This document shows, piece by piece, positions 38,807 to 53,860 of a stretch of DNA of 64,000 nucleotides. The stretch is from Flaccisagitta enflata (lineage: Eukaryota > Chaetognatha > Sagittoidea > Aphragmophora): assembly GCA_965153355.1 (NCBI GenBank), contig OZ231126.1, positions 88,102,001 to 88,166,000 of the forward strand, read 5' to 3'. The notes under the pieces are model-generated. The model saw only the letters and a list, made by a program, of their open reading frames with translations, was not told the DNA's origin and searched no databases. Each line of letters begins with the position of its first letter. The stretch's first letter is position 1. A program made the position numbers and the translations under genes.

Positions 38807-39654
38807 GATGCGTTAATACCGTGACCCGACGTGATTTCCATTGAATTCTGTGATCCCATCCCATTTTGGTGAATCAATGGAATGCCCCTTTAGCCCCTCT
38901 CTAGCTCTAGACTCAGACTCACGTTCTTCGTATGTGAAAAGAAGGTTCGACGTTTTTCACGGTTTCAATTCTTTTGTTAATGTTGTCATATTTTATTCCT
39001 CTGTAAACTCAATTTTGCTCTTTAGATGTCAAAACGAAACTGAATGGCCAATATTCGCCGTTCTAGATTAAATATTCAAAGTTTACTCAATATACTGGGT
39101 CACTAGGTCAATGTAACGTAAGATTTAGGGAATGGGGACCTTTGTATCGACACTGAATAGAGAATGAAACTGTATACAGTCGTAAATACTAAATAAAACT
39201 AGAAAAAATTCGACTTCAGTAAAAGGTGGTTGTGGCGGGCGTCATTTGAGATGGGTGACAAAGGATGTAAGATGGGTGACAAAGGATGTATGATGGGTGA
39301 CAACGGATGTAAGATGGGTGACAAAAGATGTAAGCTGGTCTAAAACTGAAAGATGAAAGTAGCTTCGTGGACCAGAACGGCGTTACTGATGGTCCAGCAA
39401 AAAATGGGTGATTCCTTCGCTAAGATCAGTGACATTCAAACCAATCAAAGATGACACACTACCCAGTACCCAATCAAGGTTGCCAAGTATTGACAACTGC
39501 GCTATAATTCACGATTCGAAGAGTGGCAACTACAATAAAGTCTGTGAGAACCTGGATCAAAAATGGGTGAGGACAGAGTTGAGGGTGGGTGACAAAAGGA
39601 AAACCACGGGAGCGAGACATACGTGGGACTCACCAACGCTCAATGGAACTGGGA

Positions 39655-39809
<155 letters not shown>

Positions 39810-40890
39810 ATAGTTAGGGCGGCTGAAAGATTAAAGCCTTTTTATACTCACCAAGCGGTCAGCGCCGATCTGAGATTTGCACCAACAAACAGAGGTCACA
39901 GTTCCGTTCTATTCGTTGCTAAGCTCAGGCTGACTGTCGCTGACTGTCGCTGATGGTCGTTGACTGTCATTGACTGTCGCTTACTGTCGCTATCTGTTGT
40001 TTAACCATGAGCAAAAAAAAAAGATTAAAAAAAAACGTACATGGCGGTTTTTGATGCCTTTGACCGACTTGCTGTCAATGAAAATACAAAAAATTGGCGA
40101 CCATTTGAAAGGTATTCGAAAGTTCTTCAAATTTCAGTAGAGTAAGCAAAAAGTTGTAGCTCAATTCGTTTACAAATGGCAACAGTTTGAAGTGAGCATA
40201 ACCATGATCGGTCAATTGAAGGGATTCTGTACTTTTAATTCTGTCTTTAAAAGCATGGAAAACATATCTGACAATACGAAACTAAGAAAAATTCAAGAGA
40301 AAATGAAAATATAACCTAATATCTACAAAATGGCGCCAAGCATACCTTTTTAAGTCAACCTGTTAAGAAATGGCAATCAAACAAACTTATTTAGTCCGTG
40401 AATTCAAGTTAGTAAGAAAATGTCACAACTGGCAGATTTCAAATTGATACTTTTTTTTCAAATTAACATGACTCCTTGAGTTTTCAAGATGGAATTTCGT
40501 TCAACGACTCAAATCAAAGATTTTTCGAAGCTCTTTAGGATGGTCATATTTTGGCTTCCACTGAGGCGCTTATTATTCCGGTACCCAAAGCAGCACCAAG
40601 TTATGGTAGAAATAAGCAACGTTCGATTTTTTTTTTGCCCATAGTTACTGTAACTCTTTGAAAAACAACGACAGTCATTCTTTGGAAAGTAAAGAAAGAC
40701 AGAATGAAAAAAAACGAACGAAAGAAAAAGAAAGAAAGGCAGAATGACAGAAAGAAATACAGAGAGAATAAAAGGTGCATGACTGACCAAAAGCTTTGTG
40801 AAAGACAAGTCAAACTTTGTAAAGTCTAGATTTTATCTATCTCTCTCTGTCCCTGATTGTCATTTACAGTTAGCAAATTTCTCTCCTTTC

Positions 40891-41007
<117 letters not shown>

Positions 41008-41073
41008 AACGTCTGTTTGGCAAGCGTTCTCCGTCTACTGTTCCGGAATTTGCCGAAATTTCAATACTTCAAC

Positions 41074-42631
41074 TTTTAGTCGCGTCTATGACCCGCTCTG
41101 TCGGTCCGTCGGTCGGTCTGTAACACTTTGCTTTTTTGGGCAGCGGCCCGAAGGGGACAATGTCCTGTAGAACACGGGGGACTTTTGATCATCCGTTCGT
41201 GCGTTCGTTTGTTCGTTCGTGCGTCCCCCCCAGGCCCTCTCAGGCCTGAAATCTGCCCTCTCAGGCTTGAAATCTACCCTCTCAGGCCTGAAATCTGCCC
41301 TCTCAGGCCTGAAATCCACCCTCTCAGGCCTGAAATCTGCCCTATCAGGTCTGAAATCCACCCTCTCAGGCCCTCTCAGGCCTTATATCTACCCTCCCAG
41401 CCTGAGAGGGTAGATTTCAGGCCTGAGAGGGTAGATTTCAGGCCTGAGAGGGCAGATTACAGGCCTGAAAAGGGCCTGGGGGAGACGGACGGAAGGACGA
41501 ATAGACGCACAAACGGATGAATGGACGCACGAATGGACGAACAAAAGTCCCCCTGTGTTCTACAGGACATCGTCCCCTTCGGGGCCGCTGCCCTGCTTCC
41601 CCTCACTCCAATTCACAATCATGCAAAGCAGGGCAATGGGAATCGCTGACCACATATTGCCCTTGGGCGACCTGTTGCATTGTCTATAGTCATTTGAGGT
41701 CATCTCAAGTCATTCTAAGTCCTTTTAGGTCATTCTAAGTCATTCTAAGTCATTTTAAGTCACTTTAAGTCATTTTTTTGTGATTGCAGTTTTAGTCATT
41801 TTTTGTCATTTTACATCATTTAAGGTCATTATGAATTATTCTAAGTCATTTTAAGTCATCCTTAGTCATTCTGAGTCACTTTAAGTCATTCTGAGTCACT
41901 ATAAGTCATTTCAAGTCCACAATGCTTGGCTTTTTTTGTCCTTTTATGTTGTTGTAAGTCTGGTTAAGATCTGGTTTAAATTTGTTTTAAGTCAGGTTTA
42001 AGTCTGGTTTAAGTCTGGTTTAAGTCTAGTTTAAGTCTGGTTTAAGTCTTGTTTAAGTCAGGTTTAATTCTGGCTTAATTCTGGTTTAGGGCTGGTTTTA
42101 GCCTGGTTTTAGTCTGGATTTAGTCTGGTTTATGTCTGGTTTTAGTCTTTTTTTAGTCTTGTTTTAGTCTTGTTTAAGTCTGGTTTAAGTCTGGTTTAAG
42201 TTTGGTTTAAGTCTGGTTTTAGTCTAATTTTAGTCTAGTTTAAGTCTGGTTTAAATCTGGTTTAAGTCTGGTTTAAGTCTGGTTTAAGTCTGGTTCTAGT
42301 CTGGTTTTAGTCTAATTTAAGTCTGACTAAGTCTTGATTAAGTCTGGTTTAAGTCTGATTTAAGTCTGGTTTTAGTCTGGTTTAGTCTGGTTTTAGTCTG
42401 GTTTTAGTCTGGTTTTAGTCTGGTTAAAGTCTGGTTTAAATCTGCTTTATGTCTGGTTTAGGTCTGGTTTAGGTCTGGTTTAAGTCAGGTTTAAGTCTGG
42501 TTTAAGTCTGGTTTAAGTCTGGTTTAAATCTGGTTAAAGTCTGGATTAAGCCAATAGAGTGATACAATAAGGAGTCAGGTCAATTCAGTTATCTTTGTCT
42601 CGTACGCGACTTATAGGTGTTGGCCTTGTTT
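41074..42631 (-). mobile_element. Dispersed element, type B, long copy (right arm)
   Basis: Minus-strand head with key at 42,600-42,631 and tail at 41,074. It contains a CCAGACTTAAA array of about 0.6 kb (41,950-42,550), AATGACTT-type units (41,690-41,930) and a nested version-6 element at 41,138-41,676. Confidence 0.88.
41138..41676 (-). mobile_element. Dispersed element, key version 6, nested insertion
   Basis: On the minus strand it starts AACAGGTCGCCCAAGGGC. It has long inverted repeats of about 70 bp (outer core GGGCAGCGGCCCCGAAGGGG / CCCCTTCGGGCCGCTGCCC, shared phrase tcctgtagaacac) around a tandem array of 'ctctcaggcctgaaatctgc' units, and ends GCTGCCC + AAAA. The left arm shows the empty site at about 14,191-14,209 (gatgcaaaaaagcaaag). 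Confidence 0.85.
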
Positions 42632-43118
42632 ATTTTCTGGTCGGGATCTCAATAAATGATCAAAATAAATGAAGTCATAAACTGGTTATCGCCTTTTTAT
42701 CATCTTATGAATGTTTAGTTATCTCTGTCTATCTAAAAGGTCAATAGTCACTCCATAAATTAGAAAATGACAGAAAATGACCAACGCAAGCTTAAAATAG
42801 ATCGTAATGAATAATTGACTTACAAAAACTGTTGGCTGACATTTTTAAACAGTGGCGGTAGAAGGAATTTGAAAAAAAAAAAAACATTTGCAAAAAAAAA
42901 AAAAAAAAAAAATCCATCATCGAGATCTAAGTTACCATCTTACAGCTTAACACAAAGGCACAAAAACAATAATGGCCGTTTGTAGCAATACCCCTGTCAT
43001 GCACAGGCGAATAATGACAGTTACACTGAGTTAAAAGGACGCCACCTAGCCCCAGCCCCAGCCCCAGCCCTAACGGTATTGATTAAGAAAATAAATGCCC
43101 AAATGTGGGGCAAGTTAA

Positions 43119-43313
43119 AACAAGGCCGGATACACGGCTACCCCAGTCGCGTGCGGGTGGGCAGGGACCGTTTTTAAGGTCACTTTCTCAATTGGGCAGG
43201 AGCAGTGAGGCCAAAGACCGCAAAAAAAAAAAAAAGTAAAGTGTGACGGATCGACGGATGGACCGACGGACCGATAAAGCGGGGTGTAGAGTCGCGTAGC
43301 ACGCAACTAAAAA
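43119..43313 (+). mobile_element. Dispersed element, type A, key version 1 (right arm)
   Basis: Counterpart of 11,951-12,149, with full head, key AGTCGCGTGCGGGTGGGCAG, body and tail gtcgcgtagcacgcaactaa. Confidence 0.9.
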
Positions 43314-43488
43314 ATTGAGGCCGGATACAAAATTGCCCCACTCCTGTGCAGGTGTGAATTCATTTTAAATTGTCCAGAATCTGAATCTAGCCTCAGGATC
43401 TATTGCCATTTTATGAATTTTGGTTACGAAGGTAACAATTATTGCCCTAACTACTTTTGGTAAGCAGTTTGCTTTTGGGTTAGATTGA

Positions 43489-43866
43489 AACAAGGCCAAC
43501 ACCTATAAGTCGCGTGCGAGACTTTCAGACTTAGAATGACTTAGAATGACTTAGAATGACTTTCAATGACTTAGAATGACTTTAAATGACCAAAAAGGAC
43601 TTAAAATGACTAAAAAACCTAATAACCAAAAATGACTTAAAATGACTTAAAGTAACTTAGAATGACTCAAAATGACTTAAAATGACTCAAAATAACTCAA
43701 AACAACTATTAATGACTTTTAATGACTTAAAATGACTAAAGAGTTGATGTTATATTATAAAAAAGTAAAGTGTGACGGACGGACGGACGGACGGACCGAC
43801 GGACGGACGGACCGACGGACCGACGGACCGACAAAGCGGGTTGTAGAGTCGCGTGCACGCGACTAA
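43489..43866 (+). mobile_element. Dispersed element, type B, key version 1
   Basis: Head AACAAGGCCAACACCTATAA, key AGTCGCGTGCGAGAC, about 22 'aatgacttag' units, (GGAC)n, tail GTCGCGTGCACGCGACTAAA. It lies within a ~590-bp insertion absent from the left arm. About 70 bp flanking it (43,417-43,487) also occurs inverted in the spacer at 23,974-24,045. Confidence 0.9.
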
Positions 43867-44477
43867 AAAAAAATGTTTTTCAGATTTTGTTTGGTGGAAA
43901 ACTAGGAGTGGTGCGCGTATTAACTAGTCAGTGAGGGTTCACAAGGCCCGCTTCCATTTATTTCAGTTTGGGTATAGTGAGGGATATTGTTCCACTTTTC
44001 ATGCAATATCTCTTTATAACTTAATTTTACGGAAAGTGGATTTGTAAGCAACGATTGCGACTATACAGGAGCGAGTGGAGGATGAGGGAACTAAGTAGGA
44101 TAGTGGGGGGGGGGAGAGGTAGGGGGGGGAGGGTGACGGAAGCAAAAAAAAAAAACAAGTTAGAGATTGCGGGAGGATGAGGAAGTTAATTGAAAGAATA
44201 AAAAACTGTTTGAAACATTGAACACACTCTCGTTTAGATTAGATTCATTTTGAGATCATTGGTCTTTGAATCGATCATGGCCCAATTAAAGTGTGCCCAA
44301 CGTCTAAATGACCTCCTCTTCAATCATCCACGCGTCAACGTCAACAACAACATACAAGCCCATTTTAACTCTTTCTGTCTGTTTCAGTACTTCTGTTCTC
44401 TCTTTCTTCCGGTCTTTTTTTTTTAAACTATTTTTCAAACAGGCACGTTTTATACATAGGGATCGCAAAATTATAAT

Positions 44478-44479
<2 letters not shown>

Positions 44480-44549
<70 letters not shown>

Positions 44550-44585
44550 TCTCACTCTCTCTCTGTCTCTCTCTCTCTGTCTCTC

Positions 44586-44616
<31 letters not shown>

Positions 44617-44637
44617 GTCTCTGTCTCTCTGTCTCTG

Positions 44638-44670
<33 letters not shown>

Positions 44671-44700
44671 GTCTCTCTCTCTCTGTCTCTCTGTCTCTGT
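44480..44700. repeat. (TG)n-(CT)n compound microsatellite
   Basis: TG units at 44,480-44,548, then CT units with regularly spaced TCTG interruptions to 44,700. Confidence 0.97.
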
Positions 44701-46438
<1,738 letters not shown>

Positions 46439-46677
46439 TGATAAAAGAGACAGAAAGTAATGGAGATTTGATAAGGTGTGATCTTTCACCATTGATTAGA
46501 CTCAGGCATGGAGCGACCACTTATGTACTCTGCCATTTTTTGGTAAAGGGCAACAATTATTAATCAGCTTGGATATTTTGCATAATATGTATGCCATACA
46601 TATTTTCATCGTTCATCGTTGTCTTTGCCTTCGAGATCATGATGCTACTCAAAAACTGTATAACTCACAAGTCATAA

Positions 46678-46790
46678 AACAAGCCCACCTGGGCAACTCG
46701 ATGCGTCATCTGCGTGATTTTAGATTTGGCTGGACGGACACACCGACGTACCGACAGACTTACTTATCGAGATGCGATGACGTAACTAAA
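46678..46790 (+). mobile_element. Dispersed element, key version 5
   Basis: The head AACAAGCCCACCTGGGCAAC precedes the key GATGCGTCATC; the tail is GATGCGATGACGTAACTAAA. Here GATGACG complements the key's CGTCATC and a second GATGCG copies the key start. It is decayed but follows the same plan as the other versions. Confidence 0.65.
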
Positions 46791-48123
46791 TTGGGCCCTG
46801 ACATAAGAAGATAGATTCTGATGATACTGCATACTCAAATTTCATTTAGATCGGGAGTTATTCGTCAAAAGAGTCCTTTCGTGCAGAAAATGATTGAATG
46901 CGTAAAAACAGTACCATAAATAATCTTTGGAGATTTACCTAATCCAAACCTTTTATACGTTGTCATGTTCTGTCATCAAACATGCGATGAATTGTGATTG
47001 ATTATTACTACATAGTGACTGATTGCATGAGTGTGGATTACCTGCGTGATTTCTTGCGTTTGATCGCCAACTCACTTTAAGGACATAAACCTGGAAATGA
47101 ACTTAGCGACATTTTGCATAAGGATTGCTTTGATTTAAAACTGGGTGCTTACGAAACAATAATAAAAAGTCGCGCCACATTTTTGGGCCTAAATCAGGAC
47201 TGCTAAATCAGGACGGCTAAGTTCAAACATCAGATTAAAGTCATGTTCAAACGAAAATACAGAAATCAGAATTAGAGTGAGAGCAGAGTAGTAATCAATG
47301 CGGGGTTTATGAACCTGAAATTATCAATTTGTTTACAGAGATTGTTTGAATGTACGCTCTGCCTAGCCTGTGATTGAGCCGCGTAGCCGACTTCAAGAGC
47401 AAATAAGTCTGAGAAGAAATATTAGTGTAATTTGCAAACGAAAACGCAGCGACTTGATGATGAAGTCGTTGCCGCAAATCTGACGCATGTCACCATAGCC
47501 TGAGGCATATGTATAATAGAGTGGGCTCAATTCGGGCATTTGGATGAAACACCATTTGCATAGTCATAGTCTAGTCTCATTGGCAAATCAATTTGGACTC
47601 GCTCCAGTAATTCTGTAATCAATGCTCTATTTGTATAGAATTGATAGTAGTAGTTATAAGAGAATTTTTTTTCCATAGACATTCTATACAACTAACGCAT
47701 TGATTACGGAATGCCTAGATCAAGTGCAAATCGATTTTCCAATGAGATTGGGCTCTGATTATGCAAATGGAACATGAAAAACACTTGGAAATAATGTTAC
47801 ACTATAATGCCCAATTTGAGCCCATACTTATGTACAAGGAAGGCATATGGCATGAAGAATGGGATTGATTACAACATCCATTCAGAGTGCTCTTCCCTTT
47901 TGAGCTTAATTGAGTGGGCAAGTGGAATGAACGCGGCAACGCGTCAAATACACATTAACAAGGTATTAAGTTTTGTACACGTTGAAATAACTGAAAGGTG
48001 TGTGTTTTGAACTTTAAAAATATCGACGCATGAATAATCAAATGCAGTATGTATGATCCTGGCTTATGCGATTTTGCAAAATGAGGCCAAATGTAAGATA
48101 GACATGCATGTCATACACCGTTA

Positions 48124-48333
48124 TTTTTAGTCGCGTGCACGCGACTCTACACCTCGCTTTGTCCATCCGTCCGTCGGTTGGTTGGTCTGTCGGTCCGTCA
48201 CACTTTTACTTTTTTTATCAATTTATTTTTTTAAGTAAATTTAAAGTCATTCAAGAGTATACTGAGTCATTCTAAGTCATTCTAAGTCAATCTGAATGTC
48301 TCGCACGCGACTTATAGGTGTTGGCCTTGTTTC
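48124..48333 (-). mobile_element. Dispersed element, type B, right-arm-only insertion
   Basis: Minus-strand head AACAAGGCCAACACCTATAA, key AGTCGCGTGCGAGAC, few AATGACTT units, tail GTCGCGTGCACGCGACTAAA. The left arm has the empty site gattgaaaaaataacgg at about 6,509-6,525. Confidence 0.92.
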
Positions 48334-48753
48334 AATCAAAATGTAGTAACACTCCGTGGCGAATGAAAGGTCCTCTTAACTACACAATTGGGATACACAA
48401 ACAAATGGAGTGATTGACATGTTCCTGTCTTTTTCTTAGAATCATATCATTTGTACAAGGAACAAATTCACGTTGACTGTTCTCTGGAAGTTACCATTTT
48501 ATTTCCTTCGCGTCCTTGAAAACCTGTTGCCCGTCGCCTGCGAAATACAAAGTATCTGTTTATGACTAATACATTGAAACAAGTCTGAAGTACAAATGAC
48601 TTGAAAGAAAAATTTGAAATTAGTTATGTGGTTGGATGGATAATCAGTTGGTCAGTTGGTAGTAAATCACTTGGCTAACCTTGACGTGTATTCAGATAGA
48701 CTGAGGGAAAGACAGACGGATGGAGAGACAGGTAAAAGACAGAGGGAAAAAAT

Positions 48754-48846
<93 letters not shown>

Positions 48847-48866
48847 ACACACACACACACACACAC
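48754..48866. repeat. (CA)n microsatellite
   Basis: About 56 CA units with one TCAC interruption. Counterpart of 6,002-6,095. Confidence 0.97.
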
Positions 48867-48959
48867 CCACCGAGGCATATAACAGATTAAACAGCGGGCT
48901 TATCTTCTTTTTTCCTTTTTGATCCTCTTTGGGGGATCCCCCGCAGACAACACGCGTGA

Positions 48960-49560
48960 TAAATGTCAACGAAACTTCATTTAAGTCTCTCCGCCCCGAA
49001 ACACATGAATCCACATACAACCAAACACACATCCACAATCCCCCCTCACACATACATCCAAACACACACTCATCCACAACCCCCTCCCCACCCATCCACA
49101 CACACAATCATCAGTACACACACAAACATCAATCCCCCTCAATCACATTCACGAATCCACCTCCCCCACACATCCACAATTCCCCCTCACTCACATCCAC
49201 AATTACCCCTCACATCCACATTCACAAACCCGCTCTCCCCCCACACCTCCGATTCCACGTATCCCCCCACACACATCCACAAATACCCCTCACATATACA
49301 TCCAAACATACACACATCTACATCTACAAACTCTCTCTCCCCATTAACCTCCATATGTATCCCTCAAATACATTTACAACTACAAGGCCCCACACGCGCA
49401 TACACACGCACTCTCAATCACATCCACAAATACCCCTCTCAGAGGGGCCCTCTTACACTATGACCAACCCCCACAGACCACACCCTCTAACATTAATCAC
49501 CCTCAGTTCACCGCCACCATCCCCACCAACAACAAAACCACTGAAACCGCCATCACTAAG
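48960..49560. repeat. Degenerate CACATCCACA minisatellite (right arm)
   Basis: Counterpart of 5,290-5,905, with C/A-rich top strand. The long open frame here (Thr/His/Pro) reflects the repeat. Confidence 0.7.
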
Positions 49561-49871
49561 GCACCACCATCAGGAGCGAGAACAAGGACTTCTTAATTTT
49601 CTGTTAGCTTCTTTTTTTTACGATTATAATTTTACTCTTCTAGAAAAAGCGATGGGGTTCTGCGACGGGATGAAAGTTAATCTACCATCTGCTGGTGTTT
49701 GCTTTGTAGTAGTTGTTGTTGTTGTTGTTGTTGTCGTTACTTTTTTCAAATATGGGGCTCAATCTGGTGAAAACCTTCAACTGTTATTCCATCTCTGTGT
49801 TTTTAGCAAGGGTAAAACAACTCACCAGTAGCAGCTCACCATTTTTTTTGGAAATATCTTAGAACAACACA

Positions 49872-51771
49872 CCTGCTACTAGGTGTTGGTATCTCACCAA
49901 ACCGGCTACCATCTCACCATTTTCTATCAAAAACACTTGATACAGATTAACCCTGCTACCATCTCACCAAACCGGCTACCATCTCACCATTTTTGGTCAA
50001 AAACACTTGCTACACATGTAACCTGCTACCATCTCACCAAACCGGCTACCATCTCACCATTTTTCTCCAGAAAGGCTGAATTAACATGAACCCTGCTACC
50101 ATCTCACCAAACCGGCTACCATCTCACCATTTTTGGTCAAAAACACTTGGTACAGATTAACCCTGCTACCATCTCACCAAACCGGCTACCATCTCACCAT
50201 TTTTGGTCAAAAACACTTGCTACACATGTAACCTGCTACCATCTCACCAAACCGGCTACCATCTCACCATTTTCAATCAAAAACAATTGATACAGATTAA
50301 CCCTGCTACCATCTCACCAAACCGGCTACCATCTCACCATTTTTGGTCAAAAACACTTGGTACAGACTAACCTTGCTACCATCTCACCAAACCGGCTACC
50401 ATCTCACCATTTTTGGTCAAAAACACTTGCTACACATGTAACCTGCTACCATCTCACCAAACCGGCTACCATCTCACCATTTTTGGTCAAAAACACTAGG
50501 TACAGATTAACCCTGCTACCATCTCACCAAACCGGCTACCATCTCACCATTTTTCTCCTGAAAGACTGATTTCACATGAACCCTGCTACCATCTCACCAA
50601 ACCGGCTACCATCTCACCATTTTTGGTCAAAAACACTTGTTACACATGTAACCTGCTACCATCTCACCAAACCGGCTACCATCTCACCATTTTCAATCAA
50701 AAACAATTGATACAGATTAACCCTGCTACCATCTCACCAAACCGGCTACCATCTCACCATTTTTGGTCAAAAACACTTGCTACACATGTAACCTGCTACC
50801 ATCTCACCAAACCGGCTACCATCTCACCATTTTTCTCCAGAAAGGATGAATTAACATGAACCCTGCTACCATCTCACCAAACCGGCTACCATCTCACCAT
50901 TTTTGGTAAAAGTAACATGGTACATATCTGACCTGCTACCATCTCTCCAAACCGGCTACCATCTCAACATTTTTCTCCAGAAAGGATGAATTCACATGAA
51001 CCCTGCTACCATCTCACCAAACCAGCTACCATCTCACCATTTTCTATCAAATCAATTGGTACAGATTAACCCTGCTACCATCTCACCAAACCGGCTACCA
51101 TCTCACCATTTTTCTCCTGAAAGACTGATTTCACATGAACCCTGCTACCATCTCACCAAACCGGCTACCATCTCACCATTTTCTATCAATAACAATTGGT
51201 ACAGATTAACCCTGCTACCATCTCACCAAACCAGCTACCATCTCACCATTTTTCTATCAAAAACTCTTGGTACAGATCAACCCTGCTACCATCTCACCAA
51301 ACCAGCTATCATCTCACCATTTTTGGTCAAAAACACTTGCTACACATGTTAACTGCTACCATCTCACCAAACCGGCTACCATCTCACCATTTTTCTCCAG
51401 AAGGACTGAATTCACATGAACCCTGCTACCATCTCACCAAACCGGCTACCATCTCACCATTTTTCTCAAGAAAGACTAAATTTACATGTAACCTGCTACC
51501 ATCTCACCAAACCGGCTACCATCTCACCATTTTTCTCAAGAAAGACTAAATACACATGTAACCTGCTACCATCTCACCAAACCGGCTACCATCTCACCAT
51601 TTTTCTCAAGAAAGACTAAAAATACATGTAACCTGCTACCATCTCACCAAACCGGCTACCATCTCACCATATTTTTCCAGAAAGGCTGAAATCACATGAA
51701 CCCTGCTACCATCTCACCAAACCGGCTACCATCTCACCATTTTCGCTCAAGATTATATGGTACAGATTTAG
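49872..51771 (+). repeat. 70-bp satellite with constant and variable halves, ~27 units
   Basis: Each 70-bp unit has a nearly invariant ~40-bp part containing 'gctaccatctcacc' twice (separated by aaaccg), followed by a ~30-bp part of only a few types: 'ctatcaaaaacacttg', 'ggtcaaaaacacttgctaca', 'ctccagaaaggctgaatt', 'ctcaagaaagactaaa'. The types are interspersed, with runs of the same type near the right end (51,465-51,640). Because 70 is not a multiple of 3, open frames have a 210-bp period and are not taken as genes. Confidence 0.95.
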
Positions 51772-51833
51772 CAGGTCCCTAGAGCATTTTGGCAGGAGGG
51801 GTAGACTCAAAAAGCTCAAAAACGACAAAAAGT

Positions 51834-51990
51834 AACAGGTCGCCCAAGGGTAATATGAGGTCAGCGATACCCGTTGCCCTGATTTGAGTGATTGTTAATT
51901 GGAGTGAGGGGAAGCAGGGCAGCGGCCCCAAAGGGGATGAAGTCCTGTAGAACACAGGGGAGACTTTCGATCGTCCTGCCTGAAGAAGTG
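51834..51990 (+). mobile_element. Dispersed element, key version 6, 5' part
   Basis: Starts AACAGGTCGCCCAAGGGTAA and contains gggcagcggccccaaagggg and cctgtagaacacaggggaga, as in the complete copy at 41,138-41,676. The tail was not found downstream. Confidence 0.75.
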
Positions 51991-52249
51991 AATGAGATAC
52001 TATGAGCAGGCCTTTTTAGAGCGAGCCCGCGAGCCCGTGGCTCCCTATTTTGCTTTTGGGCTCGCTGCTTTTGCTGGCTCTGAGCCCGGCTGGCTCTCTC
52101 AAAATTGGAACCATTTTTTTAACTCAAATGTATGGGAAGATACTTGTAAAATCACAAGAAGAAAACCCAATTCACAAGTTAAAAGAGATTCAAATAAACT
52201 TTCATTGTCACCTCGTCATCTCGAGATATATCATACCCCCGCAGAATTC

Positions 52250-53592
52250 CATAATTTATGGCCATTTTATGGGTCATTTTTTATGAAATCATAAAAAATA
52301 CCCCCAAAAAAAGCATAAATTTATGGTATTTTATTAAGCATAATTTATGGCCCAAAAAACTCCATAAATCTATGGGCGATAGGTACCAAAAAATTTATGA
52401 AATTTTTTCCATAAATTTATGCTGAAAACATATGACTTTTTTATGAATTTAAAGAAAAGCATAAAAAAACATACATTTTTTTGCCATAAATTTACTGGTA
52501 CCTATTGCCCATAAATTTATGATCGTTTTTTGTCATAAATTAATGCAAAAAATAATGCATAAATTTATGCAAAAAAACATATGATTTTTTATGATTTAAA
52601 AAAAAATCATAAAAAAACAGTGTTCTTTTGCCATAAATTTATGGACACAAATTGCCCATAAATTTATGATCATTTTAGGCCATAAATTAATGCCAAAAAT
52701 ATGCATAAATTTATGGCAAGTAAATAAAATTTTTTATGATTCCAAAGAAAATCATAAAAAAACAGCGTTTTTTTGCCATAAATTTATGGACACAAATTGC
52801 CCATAAATTTATGATCATTTTAGGCCATAAATTAATGCCAAAAATATGCATAAATTTATGGCAAAAAACATAAGATTTTTTATGATTCCAAAGAAAATCT
52901 TAAAAAAACAGTGTTTTTTTGCCATAAATTTATGGACACAAATTGCCCATAAATTCATGATCATTTTAGGCCATAAATTAATGCCAAAAATATGCATAAA
53001 TTTATGGCAAAAAACATAAGATTTTTTATGATTCCAAAGAAAATCATAAAAAAACAGCGTTTTTTTGCCATAAATTTATGGACACAAATTGCCCATAAAT
53101 TTATGATCATTTTTTGTCATAAATTAATGCAATAAAAAGGCATAAATTTATGCGAAAAAACATATGATTTTTTATGATTCAAAAAAAAAAAAAATCCTAC
53201 AAAAAATGCTTTTTTTTTGCCATAAAATTATGGGTACAAATCGCCCATAAATTTATGATCATTTTTTGTCATAAATTAGTGCCAAAAATACGAAAATTTT
53301 TTTGATTCCAAAGAAAATCATAAAAATACAGCTTTTTTTTTTCCATAAATTTATGGGTACAAATTGCCCACAAATTTATGATCATTTTTTGTCATAAATT
53401 AATGCAATAAATAGGCATAAATTTATGGCAAAAAACTTGTTATTTTTTATGAGTCCTACAAAAAATGCTTTTTTTTTGCCATAGAATAATGGGTACAAAT
53501 CGCCCTTAAATTTATGATCATTTTTTTTTTCATAAATTGATGCAATAAATAGGCAAAAATTTTTGCAAAAAAACACATTATTTTTTATGATT
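52250..53592. repeat. ~146-bp AT-rich satellite
   Basis: The word 'gccataaatttatgg' recurs near 52,630, 52,775, 52,921 and 53,067, with diverged units near 53,219, 53,343 and 53,477. Within each unit the self-complementary core CATAAATTTATG appears two or three times, so single strands could fold extensively. Reading frames here are repeat artefacts. Confidence 0.92.
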
Positions 53593-53795
53593 GGATATTC
53601 TATCTGGATATCAATATCCGGATATTCTACATAGTGAATTTACAAAATTTACTATATGAAATATCCGGATATTAATATCTAAATGAAATATCCGAATAAG
53701 CTGATTAATGCAGACACACCTGAAGAATAGAAAAATCGGAATGGAATCCGAGCGTAGATCTGAAGTGAACAATTTCTGCAGTGCATATGCAAGCA

Positions 53796-53860
53796 TTTTT
53801 AGTTGCGTGCACGCGACTAAACAACCCGCTTTGTCTGATGGTCAGTCAGTTGGTCCCCTT
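53796..53860 (-). mobile_element. Dispersed element, 3' tail
   Basis: Plus-strand 'tttttagttgcgtgcacgcg' begins a minus-strand tail hairpin, followed by a short 'gtctgatggtcagtcagttg' tract. The array of 20-bp units that follows may be its body. No head was identified. Confidence 0.65.

Noticed and set aside
49872-51771. CRISPR-like array (constant repeat plus variable spacer)
   Set aside because: The variable parts fall into a few related types, the period is 70 bp, there are no cas genes, and the host is a eukaryote. It is a satellite.
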